From assembly GCF_041080625.1 (NCBI RefSeq), contig NZ_CP163518.1, positions 6,193,501-6,257,500 on the forward strand: DNA of 64,000 nt. Direction: 5' to 3'. Origin of the DNA: Streptomyces sp. CG1. GTDB lineage: Bacteria > Actinomycetota > Actinomycetes > Streptomycetales > Streptomycetaceae. Below the pieces are notes generated by a model, which saw only the letters and a program-made list of their open reading frames with translations, searched no databases and had not been told where the DNA came from. The translations under genes and the position numbers were made by a program. Positions 34,446-46,534 of the stretch are shown in pieces (within the stretch, counting starts at the first letter, position 1; every line of letters starts with the position of its first letter).

Positions 34446-35791
34446 TGACCGTGGCAGCCGAACTCAAGGACACGAGCCCCGAGAAGCTGCTCGCACCCGT
34501 GCTGTCGGCCTTCTGGGACGAGGACCGGTCCTGGACTCTGGACGTCTACCGGAGGCACGAAGGGTACGAGGGGCTCCGCAAGGCGCTCGCCATGTCACCG
34601 GACGACGTGATCGCGTACGTCAAGGACTCCGGGCTGCGCGGCCGCGGCGGCGCGGGATTCCCGACCGGAATGAAGTGGCAGTTCATTCCGCAGGGAGATG
34701 GGAAACCGCACTATCTAGTTGTCAACGCCGACGAGTCGGAGCCCGGGACGTGCAAGGACATCCCGCTCCTCTTCGCGAACCCGCATAGCCTCATCGAGGG
34801 CATCGTGATCGCGTGCTATGCCATCAGGTCGTCGCATGCCTTCATCTATCTGCGTGGTGAAGTCGTCCCCGTTCTGCGGCGGTTGCACGAGGCCGTGCGC
34901 GAGGCCTGCTCGGCGGGCTACCTCGGCGAGAACATCCTGGGCAGCGGGCTCGACCTCCACCTCACCGTGCACGCGGGCGCCGGCGCGTACATCTGCGGTG
35001 AGGAGACCGCACTGCTCGACTCGCTCGAAGGCCGCCGTGGTCAACCGCGGCTCCGTCCCCCCTTCCCTGCGGTGGAAGGCCTCTACGCCTGTCCGACTGT
35101 GGTGAATAACGTCGAATCCATCGCGTCGGTTCCCGCCATCCTGCAAAACGGAAAAGAATGGTTCAGGTCGATGGGCAGCGAGAAGTCCCCGGGCTTCACG
35201 CTCTACTCGCTCAGCGGCCACGTGGCGAGCCCCGGCCAGTACGAGGCGCCGCTCGGCATCACGCTCCGCCAGCTACTCGAGATGAGCGGCGGCATGCGGC
35301 CGGGCCACCGTCTGAAGTTCTGGACCCCGGGCGGTTCTTCGACGCCGATGTTCACCGACGAGCACCTCGACGTCCCTCTTGATTACGAAGGAGTGGGCGC
35401 CGCGGGTTCCATGCTCGGCACGAAAGCCCTGCAGTGCTTCGACGAGACGACCTGCGTGGTGCGGGCGGTGACCCGCTGGACCGAGTTCTACGCCCACGAG
35501 TCCTGCGGCAAGTGCACGCCCTGCCGCGAAGGGACCTACTGGTTGGTGCAGTTGCTGCGGGACATCGAGGCCGGCAAGGGCACCATGTCCGATCTCGGCA
35601 AACTCGCCGACATCGCCGACAACATCAACGGCAAGTCCTTCTGCGCCCTCGGCGACGGCGCCGCGTCCCCGATCTTCTCCTCGCTGAAGTACTTCCGCGC
35701 GGAGTACGAGCAGCACATCACGGGCCGGGGCTGCCCCTTCGACCCGGCCAAGTCGACGGCCTGGGCGGACCGCCCGGAGGTGAACGCATGA
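34445..35791 (+). CDS. nuoF: NADH-quinone oxidoreductase subunit F
   Basis: 448 residues, 51-kDa subunit that binds NADH, FMN and a [4Fe-4S] cluster. Visible motifs are the nucleotide loop [40 protein letters not shown], and the cluster ligands [12 protein letters not shown] plus a later Cys. The ATG at 34445 shares one base with the nuoE stop; a GTG at 34442 would give the GTGA overlap seen elsewhere in the operon and is an equal alternative. Codon use around 34690-35170 is a little less GC-biased than its neighbours. Confidence 0.97.
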   Translation: MTVAAELKDTSPEKLLAPVLSAFWDEDRSWTLDVYRRHEGYEGLRKALAMSPDDVIAYVKDSGLRGRGGAGFPTGMKWQFIPQGDGKPHYLVVNADESEPGTCKDIPLLFANPHSLIEGIVIACYAIRSSHAFIYLRGEVVPVLRRLHEAVREACSAGYLGENILGSGLDLHLTVHAGAGAYICGEETALLDSLEGRRGQPRLRPPFPAVEGLYACPTVVNNVESIASVPAILQNGKEWFRSMGSEKSPGFTLYSLSGHVASPGQYEAPLGITLRQLLEMSGGMRPGHRLKFWTPGGSSTPMFTDEHLDVPLDYEGVGAAGSMLGTKALQCFDETTCVVRAVTRWTEFYAHESCGKCTPCREGTYWLVQLLRDIEAGKGTMSDLGKLADIADNINGKSFCALGDGAASPIFSSLKYFRAEYEQHITGRGCPFDPAKSTAWADRPEVNA

Positions 35792-38292
35792 CCGTGACCA
35801 CGAGTTCCCCCACCGGAGGGGGAACGGCGGCGGTCCCGCCGGAGGACCTCGTCACGCTGACGATCGACGGCATCGAGATCAGCGTGCCCAAGGGCACTCT
35901 GGTCATCCGGGCCGCCGAGCAGCTCGGCATCGAGGTCCCCCGATTCTGCGACCACCCCCTGCTCGACCCCGTCGGCGCCTGCCGGCAGTGCATCGTCGAG
36001 GTCGAGGGCCAGCGCAAGCCGATGGCGTCCTGCACCATCACCTGCACCGACGGCATGGTGGTGAAGACCCAGCTCACCTCGCCGGTGGCCGAGAAGGCCC
36101 AGCACGGCGTGATGGAGCTGCTGCTCATCAACCACCCGCTGGACTGCCCGGTCTGCGACAAGGGCGGCGAGTGCCCGCTGCAGAACCAGGCCATGTCACA
36201 CGGCAACGCCGACTCCCGCTTCGACGGCAAGAAGCGCACCTACGAGAAGCCCGTACCGATCTCCACCCAGGTGCTGCTGGACCGAGAGCGGTGCGTGCTG
36301 TGCGCCCGCTGCACCCGGTTCTCCAACCAGATCGCGGGCGACCCGACGATCGAGTTGCTCGAGCGGGGCGCGCTGCAGCAGGTCGGTACCGGCGAGGGCG
36401 ACCCGTTCGAGTCGTACTTCTCCGGCAACACCATCCAGATCTGCCCGGTCGGCGCGCTGACCTCGGCGGCCTACCGCTTCCGCTCCCGCCCCTTCGACCT
36501 GGTCTCCTCGCCGTCGGTCTGCGAGCACTGTTCCGGCGGCTGCGCCACCCGCACCGACCACCGGCGCGGCAAGGTCATGCGGCGGCTCGCAGCCAACGAC
36601 CCCGAGGTCAACGAGGAGTGGATCTGCGACAAGGGACGCTTCGCGTTCCGGTACGCGCAGCTCAAGGACCGCCTGGACACCCCGCTGGTCCGCAACGCCG
36701 ACGGTGTCCTGGAGCCCGCCTCCTGGCCGGAGGCGCTGGAGGCGGCCGCGCGCGGACTGAGCGCGGCACGCTCCCGGGCCGGTGTCCTGATCGGCGGCCG
36801 GCTGACCGTCGAGGACGCCTACGCATACAGCAAGTTCGCGCGCGTGGCGCTCGACACGAACGACATCGACTTCCGCGCGCGCGTGCACAGCGGCGAGGAA
36901 GCCGACTTCCTGGCGTCCCAGGTGGCCGGCCGCGGCCGTGACCTCGACGGTACGGGCGTCACGTACACCTCCCTGGAGAAGGCGCCCGCCGTCCTGCTGG
37001 TCGGCTTCGAGTCGGAGGAGGAGGCGCCCGGCGTCTTCCTGCGGCTGCGCAAGGCCTGGCGCAAGCACAAGCAGCAGGTGTTCGCGCTGGCCACACACGC
37101 GACCCGGGGCCTTCAGAAGACGGGCGGCACTCTGCTGCCGGCCGCGCCGGGCACCGAGACCGAATGGCTGGACGCCCTCGCGAGCGGCGTCGGCCTGGAG
37201 GAGCCCGGCAGCCTGGCCGCGGAGGCCCTGCGCACCGAGGGCGCGGTCATCGTCGTCGGCGAACGCCTCGCCTCCGTCGCCGGCGGCCTCACCGCCGCCG
37301 TACGCGCCGCCACCGCGACCGGCGCCCAGCTGGTGTGGATCCCGCGCCGGGCCGGCGAGCGCGGCGCCGTCGAGGTGGGCGCGCTGCCGTCGTTGCTGCC
37401 GGGCGGCCGCCCGGCGACCGACCCACGCGCGCGGGAGGAGGTCGCCGCCGCCTGGGGGCTCGCCGAACTTCCGCTGCGCTACGGCCGCGACACCCACCAC
37501 ATCGTCGAGGCCGCCGCCACCGGCGAACTGTCGGCACTCGTCGTCGCCGGCGTCGAGGTCGCCGACCTGCCCGACCCGGCACGCGCGCGTGAGGCACTCG
37601 ACGGCGTCGGCTTCCTGGTGTCGCTGGAACTGCGGCCCAGTGAGGTCACCGAGCACGCCGACGTCGTCCTGCCGGTCGCCGCGGCCGCCGAGAAGGCGGG
37701 CACCTTCCTCAACTGGGAAGGCAGGGTGCGGTTCTTCGACGCCGCGCTCAAGCCCGACCAGATGACCCGCCGCCTGGCACCGACGGACACGCGCGTGCTC
37801 CAGATGCTGGCCGACGCCATGGACGTCCATCTGGGCCTGCCGGATCTGCGCACCACGCGCGCGGAGATCGACCGGCTCGGTTCCTGGGCCGGCCCGCGCG
37901 CCACCGAGCCCCAGGAGACCGCGGGCGTGCTGCCCCGCCCGGCGGCCGGTGAGGCGGTACTCGCCGGGCACCGGCTGCTGCTCGACCAGGGCGTCCTCCA
38001 GGAGGGTGACGAGGCGCTGGCCGGCACCCGGCACGCCGCCCACGCGCGCGTGTCGGCGGCGACGGCCGCCGAGGCGGGTGTGAAGGACGGCGACGCCCTC
38101 GCCGTCACCGGCTCCGCCGGCACCGTCGAACTCCCGCTGCGGATCACCGAGATGCCCGACCGGGTGGTCTGGCTCCCGCTGAACTCCGTCGGCGCGGGCG
38201 TCGCCTCCGACACCGGGGCGCGGCCCGGCTCACTCGTCCGCATCGGCCAGGCGGCACCCGCCGAACAAGCCCCCAAGGAGGTGGAGGCATGA
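35788..38292 (+). CDS. nuoG: NADH-quinone oxidoreductase subunit G
   Basis: 834 residues. The N-terminal ferredoxin domain has [2Fe-2S] ligands ([16 protein letters not shown]). The His/Cys-liganded cluster region [16 protein letters not shown] and two-cluster segment ([21 protein letters not shown]) follow. Then comes a molybdopterin-oxidoreductase-like domain that opens with [10 protein letters not shown] and has no obvious Mo-cofactor function. It conducts electrons along the peripheral arm. ATGA overlaps on both sides. Confidence 0.96.
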   Translation: MTVTTSSPTGGGTAAVPPEDLVTLTIDGIEISVPKGTLVIRAAEQLGIEVPRFCDHPLLDPVGACRQCIVEVEGQRKPMASCTITCTDGMVVKTQLTSPVAEKAQHGVMELLLINHPLDCPVCDKGGECPLQNQAMSHGNADSRFDGKKRTYEKPVPISTQVLLDRERCVLCARCTRFSNQIAGDPTIELLERGALQQVGTGEGDPFESYFSGNTIQICPVGALTSAAYRFRSRPFDLVSSPSVCEHCSGGCATRTDHRRGKVMRRLAANDPEVNEEWICDKGRFAFRYAQLKDRLDTPLVRNADGVLEPASWPEALEAAARGLSAARSRAGVLIGGRLTVEDAYAYSKFARVALDTNDIDFRARVHSGEEADFLASQVAGRGRDLDGTGVTYTSLEKAPAVLLVGFESEEEAPGVFLRLRKAWRKHKQQVFALATHATRGLQKTGGTLLPAAPGTETEWLDALASGVGLEEPGSLAAEALRTEGAVIVVGERLASVAGGLTAAVRAATATGAQLVWIPRRAGERGAVEVGALPSLLPGGRPATDPRAREEVAAAWGLAELPLRYGRDTHHIVEAAATGELSALVVAGVEVADLPDPARAREALDGVGFLVSLELRPSEVTEHADVVLPVAAAAEKAGTFLNWEGRVRFFDAALKPDQMTRRLAPTDTRVLQMLADAMDVHLGLPDLRTTRAEIDRLGSWAGPRATEPQETAGVLPRPAAGEAVLAGHRLLLDQGVLQEGDEALAGTRHAAHARVSAATAAEAGVKDGDALAVTGSAGTVELPLRITEMPDRVVWLPLNSVGAGVASDTGARPGSLVRIGQAAPAEQAPKEVEA

Positions 38293-39653
38293 GCCCGTAC
38301 CTCGCAGCTGAAGACCTCTCGATGTTCGGCCGCGACCCGTGGTGGCTGGTCGTCATCAAGGCCGTGTTCTGCTTCGCCTTCCTGATGGTGACCGTGCTGT
38401 TCTCCATCGTCTGGGAGCGCAAGGTCGTCGCCTGGATGCAGCTGCGCATCGGCCCCAACCGGCACGGCCCCTGGGGCATGCTCCAGTCGCTCGCCGACGG
38501 CGTGAAGCTGATGCTCAAGGAAGACCTCATCGTCAAGCGCGCGGACAAGGTGGTCTACATCCTCGCGCCGATCGTCGCGGCCATCCCGGCCTTCATGGCG
38601 ATCGCGGTGATCCCCTTCGGCCCGGCCGGCAACGAGATCTCGATCTTCGGCCACCGCACCACGATGCAGCTCACCGACCTGCCGATCGCGATGCTCTACA
38701 TCCTCGCGGTCGCCTCCGTCGGCATCTACGGCATCGTCCTCGCGGGTTGGAGTTCTGGATCCACGTACCCGCTCCTCGGCGGCCTGCGCTCCTGCGCGCA
38801 GATGATCTCGTACGAGATCGCCATGGGCGCCGCGTTCGCCTCCGTGTTCCTGTACTCGGGGTCGATGTCGACGTCCACGATCGTGGAGCAGCAGCACGAC
38901 CGCTGGTACATCCTGCTGCTGCCGGTCTCCTTCATCCTCTACATCGTCACCATGGTCGGCGAGACCAACCGCGCCCCCTTCGACATGCCGGAGTCCGAGG
39001 GCGACCTGGTCGGCGGCTTCAACACCGAGTACTCGTCCATCAAGTTCGCGATGTTCATGCTCGCCGAGTACGTGAACATGGTGACGGTCTCGGCCGTGTC
39101 GACCACCCTGTTCCTCGGCGGCTGGCGAGCCCCCTGGCCGATCAGCTCCTTCTGGGAGGGCGCGAACCACGGCTGGTGGCCGCTGCTCTGGTTCGTGATC
39201 AAGGTCCAGCTGCTGCTGTTCTTCTTCATCTGGCTGCGCGGCACGCTCCCGCGGGTCCGCTACGACCAGTTGATGAAGCTCGGCTGGAAGGTCCTCATCC
39301 CGGTCTCGGTGACCTGGCTGATGCTGGTGGCGACCGTACGGGCCCTGCGCAACGAGCACTACGACTTCGCCGACATCGCCCTCTACGTCGGCGGTGGAGT
39401 CCTCGCCCTGCTGCTGATCTCCTTCGTCGCCGACATGTTCCGCGAGAAGGCCAGGACGGCCGAGCGGCCCGACGCCGACGAGGCCGGATTCGACCCGATG
39501 GCCGGTGGGTTCCCGGTACCCCCGCTGCCCGGACAGGAGCTGCCGCCGGTGCCGAGGCGCCGCCCGCGCCGCGAGCGGGAGCTGATTGTCAGTGGTGGAC
39601 CGGACACTGTCAGTGACGGATCTTCGGATGGAAAGGAGGCGTCCGATGGCTGA
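38289..39653 (+). CDS. nuoH: NADH-quinone oxidoreductase subunit H
   Basis: 454 residues, about eight membrane helices, with the conserved [21 protein letters not shown] loop and [20 protein letters not shown] that line the quinone channel. A hydrophilic C-terminal tail of about 75 residues, Pro/Arg/Asp-rich, extends beyond the usual end. The stop overlaps nuoI by eight bases. Confidence 0.96.
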   Translation: MSPYLAAEDLSMFGRDPWWLVVIKAVFCFAFLMVTVLFSIVWERKVVAWMQLRIGPNRHGPWGMLQSLADGVKLMLKEDLIVKRADKVVYILAPIVAAIPAFMAIAVIPFGPAGNEISIFGHRTTMQLTDLPIAMLYILAVASVGIYGIVLAGWSSGSTYPLLGGLRSCAQMISYEIAMGAAFASVFLYSGSMSTSTIVEQQHDRWYILLLPVSFILYIVTMVGETNRAPFDMPESEGDLVGGFNTEYSSIKFAMFMLAEYVNMVTVSAVSTTLFLGGWRAPWPISSFWEGANHGWWPLLWFVIKVQLLLFFFIWLRGTLPRVRYDQLMKLGWKVLIPVSVTWLMLVATVRALRNEHYDFADIALYVGGGVLALLLISFVADMFREKARTAERPDADEAGFDPMAGGFPVPPLPGQELPPVPRRRPRRERELIVSGGPDTVSDGSSDGKEASDG

Positions 39654-40248
39654 GGAGCCCAAGGAGACCAAACCCGGTTTCCAGAACCCCGTTGCCGGCT
39701 TCGGCGTGACCTTCAAGGCCATGTTCAAGAAGCGGCTGACCGAGCAGTACCCGGAGCAGAAGAAGACCACGGCTCCGCGGTTCCACGGACGGCACCAGCT
39801 CAACCGCCATCCGGACGGCCTGGAGAAGTGTGTCGGCTGCGAGCTGTGCGCCTGGGCCTGCCCCGCCGACGCCATCTACGTTGAAGGCGCCGACAACACC
39901 GACGAGGAACGCTACTCGCCGGGCGAGCGTTACGGCCGCGTCTACCAGATCAACTACGCCCGCTGCATCCTGTGCGGCCTGTGCATCGAGGCGTGTCCCA
40001 CGCGCGCGCTGACGATGACCAACGAGTTCGAGCTGGCCGACTCCAGCCGCGCCAACCTCATCTACACCAAGGAACAGCTCCTCGCCGGCCTCGAAGAGGG
40101 CATGGTCGACACGCCGCACGCGATCTTCCCGGGGACCGACGAACAGGACTACTACCGGGGCCTGGTGACACAGGCAGCGCCCGGCACGGTCCGCCAGGTT
40201 GCGGTCTCCAAAGGAGAGACGCCCGAGGACCGGGAGGTGGAGGCATGA
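39646..40248 (+). CDS. nuoI: NADH-quinone oxidoreductase subunit I
   Basis: 200 residues, eight-iron ferredoxin-type subunit with two CxxCxxCxxxCP motifs, [12 protein letters not shown] and [12 protein letters not shown], for clusters N6a and N6b. The ATG at 39646 has AAAGGAGG nine bases upstream inside nuoH, so the eight-base overlap is real. C-terminal tail is acidic. Confidence 0.96.
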   Translation: MAEEPKETKPGFQNPVAGFGVTFKAMFKKRLTEQYPEQKKTTAPRFHGRHQLNRHPDGLEKCVGCELCAWACPADAIYVEGADNTDEERYSPGERYGRVYQINYARCILCGLCIEACPTRALTMTNEFELADSSRANLIYTKEQLLAGLEEGMVDTPHAIFPGTDEQDYYRGLVTQAAPGTVRQVAVSKGETPEDREVEA

Positions 40249-41087
40249 GCCCGCAGCTCGCCGCCTACGCGACCTCCACCGGTGAGGCCTTCCAGTTCTG
40301 GGTACTCGGCACGATCGCGGTGATCGGCGCCCTGTGTACCGTCCTCATGAAGAAGGCCGTGCACAGCGCGCTCTGCCTCGCCGGCACCATGATCGTCCTG
40401 GCGGTGTTCTACCTCGCCAACGGCGCCTACTTCCTGGGCATCGTGCAGATCGTCGTCTACACCGGCGCGATCATGATGCTGTTCCTGTTCGTGGTGATGC
40501 TCGTCGGCGTCACGGCCGCGGACTCCTTGAAGGAGACCATCAAGGGCCAGCGCTGGCTGGCTCTTCTGTGTGGAGTCGGCTTCGGTGTTCTGCTCCTCAC
40601 GGGCATCGGCAACGCATCCCTGAAGGAGTTCAACGGCACGGGCCAGGCGAACGCGAACGGCAATGTGGAAGGCCTCGCCTCCCTCATCTTCACCAAGTAC
40701 GTCTTCGCTTTCGAAATCACCGGCGCCCTGCTGATCACGGCCGCGGTCGGCGCCATGGTGCTCACCCACCGCGAGCGCACCGAGCGCGCCAAGACCCAGC
40801 GTGAGCTGGCCGAACAGCGCGTCCGCGAAGGCACGCACGTTCCGCCGCTGCCCGCCCCTGGCGTCTACGCCCGGCACAACGCCGTGGACATCGCGGGCCT
40901 GCTCCCCGACGGCACCCCGTCCGAGCTGACCGTCAACAAGACGCTGCGCGAGCGCGGCCAGATCCGTGACGTGTCCGCCGAGGCGCTGGGCGACCTGCGC
41001 GCGCTGGAGCAGCGAGCGGAGGAACGCCTGGAGCGCACGGAGACCGAACCGGCGACATTCAAGCGGCCCGAGGAGGCGTCGAAGTGA
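40245..41087 (+). CDS. nuoJ: NADH-quinone oxidoreductase subunit J
   Basis: 280 residues. Five membrane helices occupy the first 175 residues, including the conserved [22 protein letters not shown] helix with its pi-bulge region. About 100 charged residues then follow ([13 protein letters not shown] and onward), a cytoplasmic tail absent from short enterobacterial NuoJ. ATGA overlap with nuoI; GTGA-type overlap with nuoK. Confidence 0.95.
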   Translation: MSPQLAAYATSTGEAFQFWVLGTIAVIGALCTVLMKKAVHSALCLAGTMIVLAVFYLANGAYFLGIVQIVVYTGAIMMLFLFVVMLVGVTAADSLKETIKGQRWLALLCGVGFGVLLLTGIGNASLKEFNGTGQANANGNVEGLASLIFTKYVFAFEITGALLITAAVGAMVLTHRERTERAKTQRELAEQRVREGTHVPPLPAPGVYARHNAVDIAGLLPDGTPSELTVNKTLRERGQIRDVSAEALGDLRALEQRAEERLERTETEPATFKRPEEASK

Positions 41088-41383
41088 ACCCGGTCAACTA
41101 CCTCTATCTCGCCGCCCTGTTGTTCACGATCGGCGCGACCGGCGTGCTGATCCGGCGCAACGCCATCGTGGTCTTCATGTGCATCGAGCTGATGCTGAAC
41201 GCCTGCAACCTCGCGTTCGTCACCTTCTCCCGGATGCACGGCAACCTCGACGGCCAGATCATCGCCTTCTTCACGATGGTCGTCGCCGCCGCGGAGGTCG
41301 TGGTGGGCCTCGCGATCATCGTGTCGCTGTTCCGTACCCGCCACTCGGCCTCGGTCGACGACGCCAGCCTGATGAAGCTGTAA
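41084..41383 (+). CDS. nuoK: NADH-quinone oxidoreductase subunit K
   Basis: 99 residues, three helices, with the conserved acidic residues in [15 protein letters not shown] and the [15 protein letters not shown] helix, which belong to the fourth proton channel. GTG start overlaps the nuoJ stop. Confidence 0.97.
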   Translation: MNPVNYLYLAALLFTIGATGVLIRRNAIVVFMCIELMLNACNLAFVTFSRMHGNLDGQIIAFFTMVVAAAEVVVGLAIIVSLFRTRHSASVDDASLMKL

Positions 41384-41398
41384 GGGGTCGGAAGAATC

Positions 41399-43294
41399 GT
41401 GGAGAACCTGATCGCGCTGCTCATCGCGGCGCCCCTGCTCGGAGCGGCCGTCCTCCTGGTCGGCGGCCGGCGCCTCGACCGCGTCGGCCATTGGATCGGC
41501 ACGCTCCTGTCGGCCGCCTCCTTCGTGTTCGGCCTGATCCTCTTCGCCGACCTGCTCGGCAAGAACGCCGAACACCGCACCCTCGTCAAGCACCTGTTCA
41601 GCTGGGTCCCGGTGGCCGGCTTCCAGGCGGACGCCACCCTCCGCCTGGACCAGCTGTCGATGACGTTCGTCCTGCTCATCACGGGCGTCGGCTCACTGAT
41701 CCACCTGTACTCGGTCGGGTACATGGAGCACGACGAGCGGCGGCGCCGCTTCTTCGGCTACCTGAACCTGTTCCTCGCGGCGATGCTCCTGCTCGTCCTC
41801 GCCGACAACTACCTGCTGTTGTACGTCGGCTGGGAGGGCGTCGGTCTCGCCTCGTACCTGCTGATCGGCTTCTGGCAGCACAAGCCCAGCGCCGCGACGG
41901 CCGCGAAGAAGGCGTTCCTGGTCAACCGCGTCGGCGACATGGGCCTGTCGATCGCGATCATGCTGATGTTCACGACGTTCGGCAGCTTCGCCTTCGGCCC
42001 GGTCCTCAGCCACGCCACCCAGGCCTCCGAGGGCGAGCTCACCGCCATCGGCCTGATGCTCCTGCTCGCCGCCTGCGGCAAGTCAGCCCAGGTGCCGCTG
42101 CAGTCCTGGCTCGGTGACGCCATGGAGGGCCCGACCCCGGTCTCGGCCCTGATCCACGCGGCGACGATGGTGACCGCGGGTGTGTACCTCATCGTCCGCT
42201 CGGGAGCCATCTTCAACGCGGCCCCGGACGCCCAGCTCGCCGTCACCGTCGTCGGTGCGGTCACACTCCTCTTCGGTGCGATCGTCGGTTGCGCGAAGGA
42301 CGACATCAAGAAGGCACTGGCCGGTTCGACCATGTCGCAGATCGGCTACATGGTGCTGGCCGCGGGTCTCGGCCCGATCGGCTACGTCTTCGCGATCATG
42401 CACCTGGTGACACACGGCTTCTTCAAGGCCGGGCTGTTCCTCGGCGCGGGCTCCGTCATGCACGGCATGAACGACGAGGTCGACATGCGCAAGTACGGCG
42501 GTCTGCGCACGTACATGCCGGTCACCTTCATCACCTTCGGCCTCGGCTACCTCGCCATCATCGGCTTCCCGGGCCTGTCCGGCTTCTTCTCCAAGGACAA
42601 GATCATCGAGGCGGCCTTCGCCAAGGGCGGCACCGAGGGCTGGATCCTCGGCGGTGCGGCCCTGCTCGGTGCGGCCATCACCGCCTTCTACATGACGCGG
42701 GTGATGCTGCTGACGTTCTTCGGAGAGAAGCGCTGGCAGCCGGACGAGAACGGCAACAAGCCTCACCCGCACGAGTCCCCGAGGGTCATGACGATCCCGA
42801 TGATCGTGCTGGCCGTCGGATCAGTCTTCGCCGGTGGCCTCTTCAGCATCGGCGACCGCTTCCTGCACTGGCTGGAGCCGGTCACCGGACACAGCGAGGG
42901 CCACTCCCCGGTCAACGCCTGGACGGTCACCGGCGCGACCATGGTGTGCCTCGTCATCGGCGCAGGCATCGCCTGGGCGCAGTACGGCCGCAAGCCCGTC
43001 CCCGTCGTCGCCCCGCGCGGCTCGCTGCTCACCTGCGCGGCCCGTCGCGACCTGCTCCAGGACGACTTCAACCATGTGGTCCTGGTGCGCGGCGGCGAGC
43101 ACCTGACCCGCTCCCTGGTGTACGTCGATCACACCCTGGTCGACGGTGTCGTCAACGGCACGGCGGCCGGCTTCGGCGGCCTGTCCGGGCGGCTGCGCCG
43201 ACTCCAGAACGGCTTCGCCCGCTCCTACGCGGTCTCGATGTTCGGCGGTGCGGCACTCCTGGTCGCCGCGACCCTGCTGATGAGGGCGGTCTGA
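41399..43294 (+). CDS. nuoL: NADH-quinone oxidoreductase subunit L
   Basis: 631 residues, antiporter-like subunit with about 15-16 helices. Conserved segments include [38 protein letters not shown] and the Lys-containing [15 protein letters not shown]. It pumps protons at the distal end of the membrane arm and has the long lateral helix near the C-terminus. GTG start 15 bases after nuoK. Confidence 0.97.
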   Translation: MENLIALLIAAPLLGAAVLLVGGRRLDRVGHWIGTLLSAASFVFGLILFADLLGKNAEHRTLVKHLFSWVPVAGFQADATLRLDQLSMTFVLLITGVGSLIHLYSVGYMEHDERRRRFFGYLNLFLAAMLLLVLADNYLLLYVGWEGVGLASYLLIGFWQHKPSAATAAKKAFLVNRVGDMGLSIAIMLMFTTFGSFAFGPVLSHATQASEGELTAIGLMLLLAACGKSAQVPLQSWLGDAMEGPTPVSALIHAATMVTAGVYLIVRSGAIFNAAPDAQLAVTVVGAVTLLFGAIVGCAKDDIKKALAGSTMSQIGYMVLAAGLGPIGYVFAIMHLVTHGFFKAGLFLGAGSVMHGMNDEVDMRKYGGLRTYMPVTFITFGLGYLAIIGFPGLSGFFSKDKIIEAAFAKGGTEGWILGGAALLGAAITAFYMTRVMLLTFFGEKRWQPDENGNKPHPHESPRVMTIPMIVLAVGSVFAGGLFSIGDRFLHWLEPVTGHSEGHSPVNAWTVTGATMVCLVIGAGIAWAQYGRKPVPVVAPRGSLLTCAARRDLLQDDFNHVVLVRGGEHLTRSLVYVDHTLVDGVVNGTAAGFGGLSGRLRRLQNGFARSYAVSMFGGAALLVAATLLMRAV

Positions 43295-43299
43295 TACCG

Positions 43300-44871
43300 A
43301 TGTCCTTTCCCCTCCTGACAGCGACAGCGGCGCTCCCGGCCGTAGGGGCCGTCGCCACGGCCGCCGTACCGGCCGCGTGGCGCACCGCCGCCAAGTGGCT
43401 GGCGCTGCTCGTCTCGCTCGCCACGCTCGCCCTGGCGATCACCGTCCTGGTGCGCTTCGATCCGAACGGCGCCCGCTACCAGCTCACCGAATCCCACGCC
43501 TGGATCCGGGACTTCGGGGTGCGGTACGAGCTGGGTGTCGACGGCATCGCGGTGGCACTGATCGCGCTGACCGCCGTACTGATCCCGTTCATCATCCTCG
43601 CCGGCTGGCACGACGCCGACCCGCTGGAGACCGGCAGCCGGCGCTGGCGGCCCACCCAGGGGTTCTTCGCGCTGATCCTCGCCGTCGAGGCGATGGTGCT
43701 CATCTCCTTCGAGGCCACCGACGTCTTCGTCTTCTACATCTTCTTCGAAGCCATGCTCATCCCGATGTACTTCCTCATCGGCGGCTTCGGAGACCGCGCC
43801 CACGCGCAGGGCGAGAAGGCGGCCTCGACGCAGCGGTCGTACGCGGCGGTGAAGTTCCTGCTTTACAACCTGGTCGGCGGCCTGATCATGCTGGCCGCGG
43901 TGATCGGCCTCTACGTAGTGGCCGGAAACTTCAGCCTCCAGGAGATCGCACAGGCCCGTGCCAACGGCTCGCTGCACATGGCGACGAGCACCGAACGCTG
44001 GCTGTTCCTCGGCTTCTTCTTCGCCTTCGCGGTGAAGGCACCGCTGTGGCCGCTGCACACCTGGCTGCCCAACGCCATGCAGGAGGCCACCGCCCCGGTC
44101 GCCGTCCTCATCACCGCGGTCGTCGACAAGGTGGGCACGTTCGCGATGCTCCGCTTCTGCCTCCAGCTGTTCCCGGAGGCCAGCAAGTGGGCGACGCCCG
44201 TCATCCTCGTACTGGCGCTCATCAGCATCGTCTACGGCGCCCTGCTCGCCGTCGGCCAGCGGGACATCAAACGCCTGGTGGCGTACGCGTCGATCTCGCA
44301 CTTCGGCTTCATCGTCATGGGCATCTTCGCGATGACCAGCCAGGGCCAGTCCGGCGCCACGCTCTACATGGTCAACCACGGCATCTCCACGGCCGCGCTG
44401 ATGCTGGTTGCCGGCTTCCTGATCTCCCGGCGCGGCTCGCGGCTCATCGCCGACTACGGAGGCGTGCAGAAGGTCGCCCCGGTACTCGCCGGCACCTTCC
44501 TGATCGGCGGCCTCGCCACCCTCTCGCTGCCCGGACTCGCCCCGTTCGTGAGCGAGTTCCTGGTCCTGGTCGGCACGTTTGCGCGCCATCCGGCGATCGG
44601 CGTCATCGCCACCTTCGGCATCGTCCTCGCCGCGCTCTACACCCTCGTCCTGTACCAGCGGACCATGACGGGTCCGGTGAAGCCCGAGGTCTCGGCGATG
44701 CCCGACCTCCGCGCGCGTGAACTCGTCGTCGTCGCCCCGCTGATCGTGCTGCTGATCTTCCTGGGCGTCTACCCGAAGCCCGTCACGGACATCGTCAACC
44801 CGGCGGTCAAACAGACGATGTCCGACGTACACAAGACCGACCCCAAGCCCTCGGTGGAGGCGGCCAAGTGA
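43300..44871 (+). CDS. nuoM: NADH-quinone oxidoreductase subunit M
   Basis: 523 residues, antiporter-like subunit. FEAMLIPMYFLIGGFG, HTWLPNAMQEATAPVAVLI and KRLVAYASISHFGFIVMG mark the proton channel. ATG at 43300 chosen because longer frames run antisense-like through nuoL and the protein then starts with a good helix (LLTATAALPAVGAVATAAV). The stop overlaps nuoN by four bases. Confidence 0.97.
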   Translation: MSFPLLTATAALPAVGAVATAAVPAAWRTAAKWLALLVSLATLALAITVLVRFDPNGARYQLTESHAWIRDFGVRYELGVDGIAVALIALTAVLIPFIILAGWHDADPLETGSRRWRPTQGFFALILAVEAMVLISFEATDVFVFYIFFEAMLIPMYFLIGGFGDRAHAQGEKAASTQRSYAAVKFLLYNLVGGLIMLAAVIGLYVVAGNFSLQEIAQARANGSLHMATSTERWLFLGFFFAFAVKAPLWPLHTWLPNAMQEATAPVAVLITAVVDKVGTFAMLRFCLQLFPEASKWATPVILVLALISIVYGALLAVGQRDIKRLVAYASISHFGFIVMGIFAMTSQGQSGATLYMVNHGISTAALMLVAGFLISRRGSRLIADYGGVQKVAPVLAGTFLIGGLATLSLPGLAPFVSEFLVLVGTFARHPAIGVIATFGIVLAALYTLVLYQRTMTGPVKPEVSAMPDLRARELVVVAPLIVLLIFLGVYPKPVTDIVNPAVKQTMSDVHKTDPKPSVEAAK

Positions 44872-46517
44872 GCACAACAGCCGTCCACAGCCTGTGGACA
44901 ACCGCGGCCGACCCGATCTCGAAGATCCCGGCACCGAAGATCGAATACGGACAATTGTCGCCGACGCTGATCGTCGCCGGTGCGGCGTTGGTCGGCGTGC
45001 TGATCGAGGCGTTCCTCCCGCGCAAGTCCCGCTACTACGCGCAGGTGTTCGTTTCCGTCGTGGCCCTGTGCGCCGCGTTCGCCGCGGTGGTCGCGCTCGC
45101 GGCCGACGGCTACGGCACCACGAAGGCGCACATCGCGGCGATGGGCGCGATCGCGGTCGACGGGCCGTCCCTGTTCCTGCAGGGCACGATCCTGCTGGCC
45201 GGTCTCGTCGCCCTGTTCACCTTCGCCGAGCGGCGCCTGGACCCGGCCGCGCACGGTAACCGCGTCGACTCCTTCGCCGCGCAGGCCGCCTCGGTACCGG
45301 GCAGCGACAGCGAGAAAGCCGCGGTGAAGGCCGGCTTCACCACCACCGAGGTCTTCCCGCTCCTCCTCTTCGCGATCGCCGGCATGCTGGTCTTCCCCTC
45401 GGCCAACGACCTGCTGACGCTGTTCGTGGCCCTGGAGGTCTTCTCCCTGCCGCTGTACCTGATGTGCGCCCTAGCCCGCCGCAAGCGGCTGATGTCGCAG
45501 GAAGCCGCGGTCAAGTACTTCCTGCTCGGCGCTTTCGCCTCCGCCTTCACCCTGTTCGGCATCGCCCTGCTGTACGGCTACGCGGGCTCGGTGTCGTACG
45601 CGCGTATCGCCCAGGTCGTCGACGGCACGGTCACCAACGTCGACCCCGCGCTGGCCAACACCATGGGCAACGACGCGCTGCTGCTCCTCGGCAGCGCCCT
45701 GATCGCGATGGGCCTGCTGTTCAAGGTGGGCGCGGTGCCGTTCCACATGTGGACGCCGGATGTCTACCAGGGCGCGCCGACGCCCGTGACCGGCTTCATG
45801 GCGGCGGCGACGAAGGTGGCCGCGTTCGGCGCGCTCCTGCGCCTGCTGTATGTCGTCCTGCCCGGGATGCGCTGGGACTGGCGGCCGGTCATGTGGGCGG
45901 TGGCGATCATCACCATGCTCGGCGGTGCGATCGTCGCGATCACGCAGACCGACATCAAACGGCTGCTGGCGTACTCGTCCATCGCGCACGGCGGATTCAT
46001 CCTCTCGGGTGTCATCGCCATGTCGAAGGACGGCGTCTCGTCGGTCCTCTTCTACCTGGCCGGCTACTCCTTCGTGACGATCGGAGCCTTCGCGGTGGTC
46101 ACGCTCGTCCGCGACGCGGGCGGCGAGGCGACCCACCTGTCGAAGTGGGCCGGTCTCGGCCGCCGCTCCCCGCTGGTGGCTGCGGTCTTCGCCGTATTCC
46201 TCCTGGCCTTCGCCGGCATCCCGCTGACCTCGGGTTTCGCCGGGAAGTTCGCCGTGTTCAAGGCGGCAGCGGCCGGTGGCGCGGCTCCGCTGGTCGTGGT
46301 CGGTGTGATCTCCTCGGCGATCGCCGCGTTCTTCTACATCCGCGTGATCGTGCTGATGTTCTTCAGCGAGCCGAGGCCGGAGGGCCCCACCGTGGCCGTA
46401 CCGTCCCCGCTGACCATGGCGGCGATCGCCATGGGCGTGGCCGTGACCCTGGTCCTCGGTGTGGCTCCGCAGTACTTCCTGGACCTGGCGAGCCAGGCGG
46501 GAGTGTTCGTGCGCTGA
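44868..46517 (+). CDS. nuoN: NADH-quinone oxidoreductase subunit N
   Basis: 549 residues, third antiporter-like subunit. Conserved motifs are HMWTPDVYQGAPTPVTGFMA and KRLLAYSSIAHGGFILSG. A loop of about 45 residues between the third and fourth helices (ERRLDPAAHGNR...) is longer than in enterobacteria. GTG start in a GTGA overlap. It is the last gene of the operon, followed by a strong hairpin. Confidence 0.97.
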   Translation: MSTTAVHSLWTTAADPISKIPAPKIEYGQLSPTLIVAGAALVGVLIEAFLPRKSRYYAQVFVSVVALCAAFAAVVALAADGYGTTKAHIAAMGAIAVDGPSLFLQGTILLAGLVALFTFAERRLDPAAHGNRVDSFAAQAASVPGSDSEKAAVKAGFTTTEVFPLLLFAIAGMLVFPSANDLLTLFVALEVFSLPLYLMCALARRKRLMSQEAAVKYFLLGAFASAFTLFGIALLYGYAGSVSYARIAQVVDGTVTNVDPALANTMGNDALLLLGSALIAMGLLFKVGAVPFHMWTPDVYQGAPTPVTGFMAAATKVAAFGALLRLLYVVLPGMRWDWRPVMWAVAIITMLGGAIVAITQTDIKRLLAYSSIAHGGFILSGVIAMSKDGVSSVLFYLAGYSFVTIGAFAVVTLVRDAGGEATHLSKWAGLGRRSPLVAAVFAVFLLAFAGIPLTSGFAGKFAVFKAAAAGGAAPLVVVGVISSAIAAFFYIRVIVLMFFSEPRPEGPTVAVPSPLTMAAIAMGVAVTLVLGVAPQYFLDLASQAGVFVR

Positions 46518-46534
46518 CGTTCGTCGCGTACATG

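Noticed and set aside
37479..39875. 798-codon minus-strand open frame across nuoG/nuoH/nuoI
   Set aside because: Antisense to three nuo genes with conserved cluster and channel motifs.
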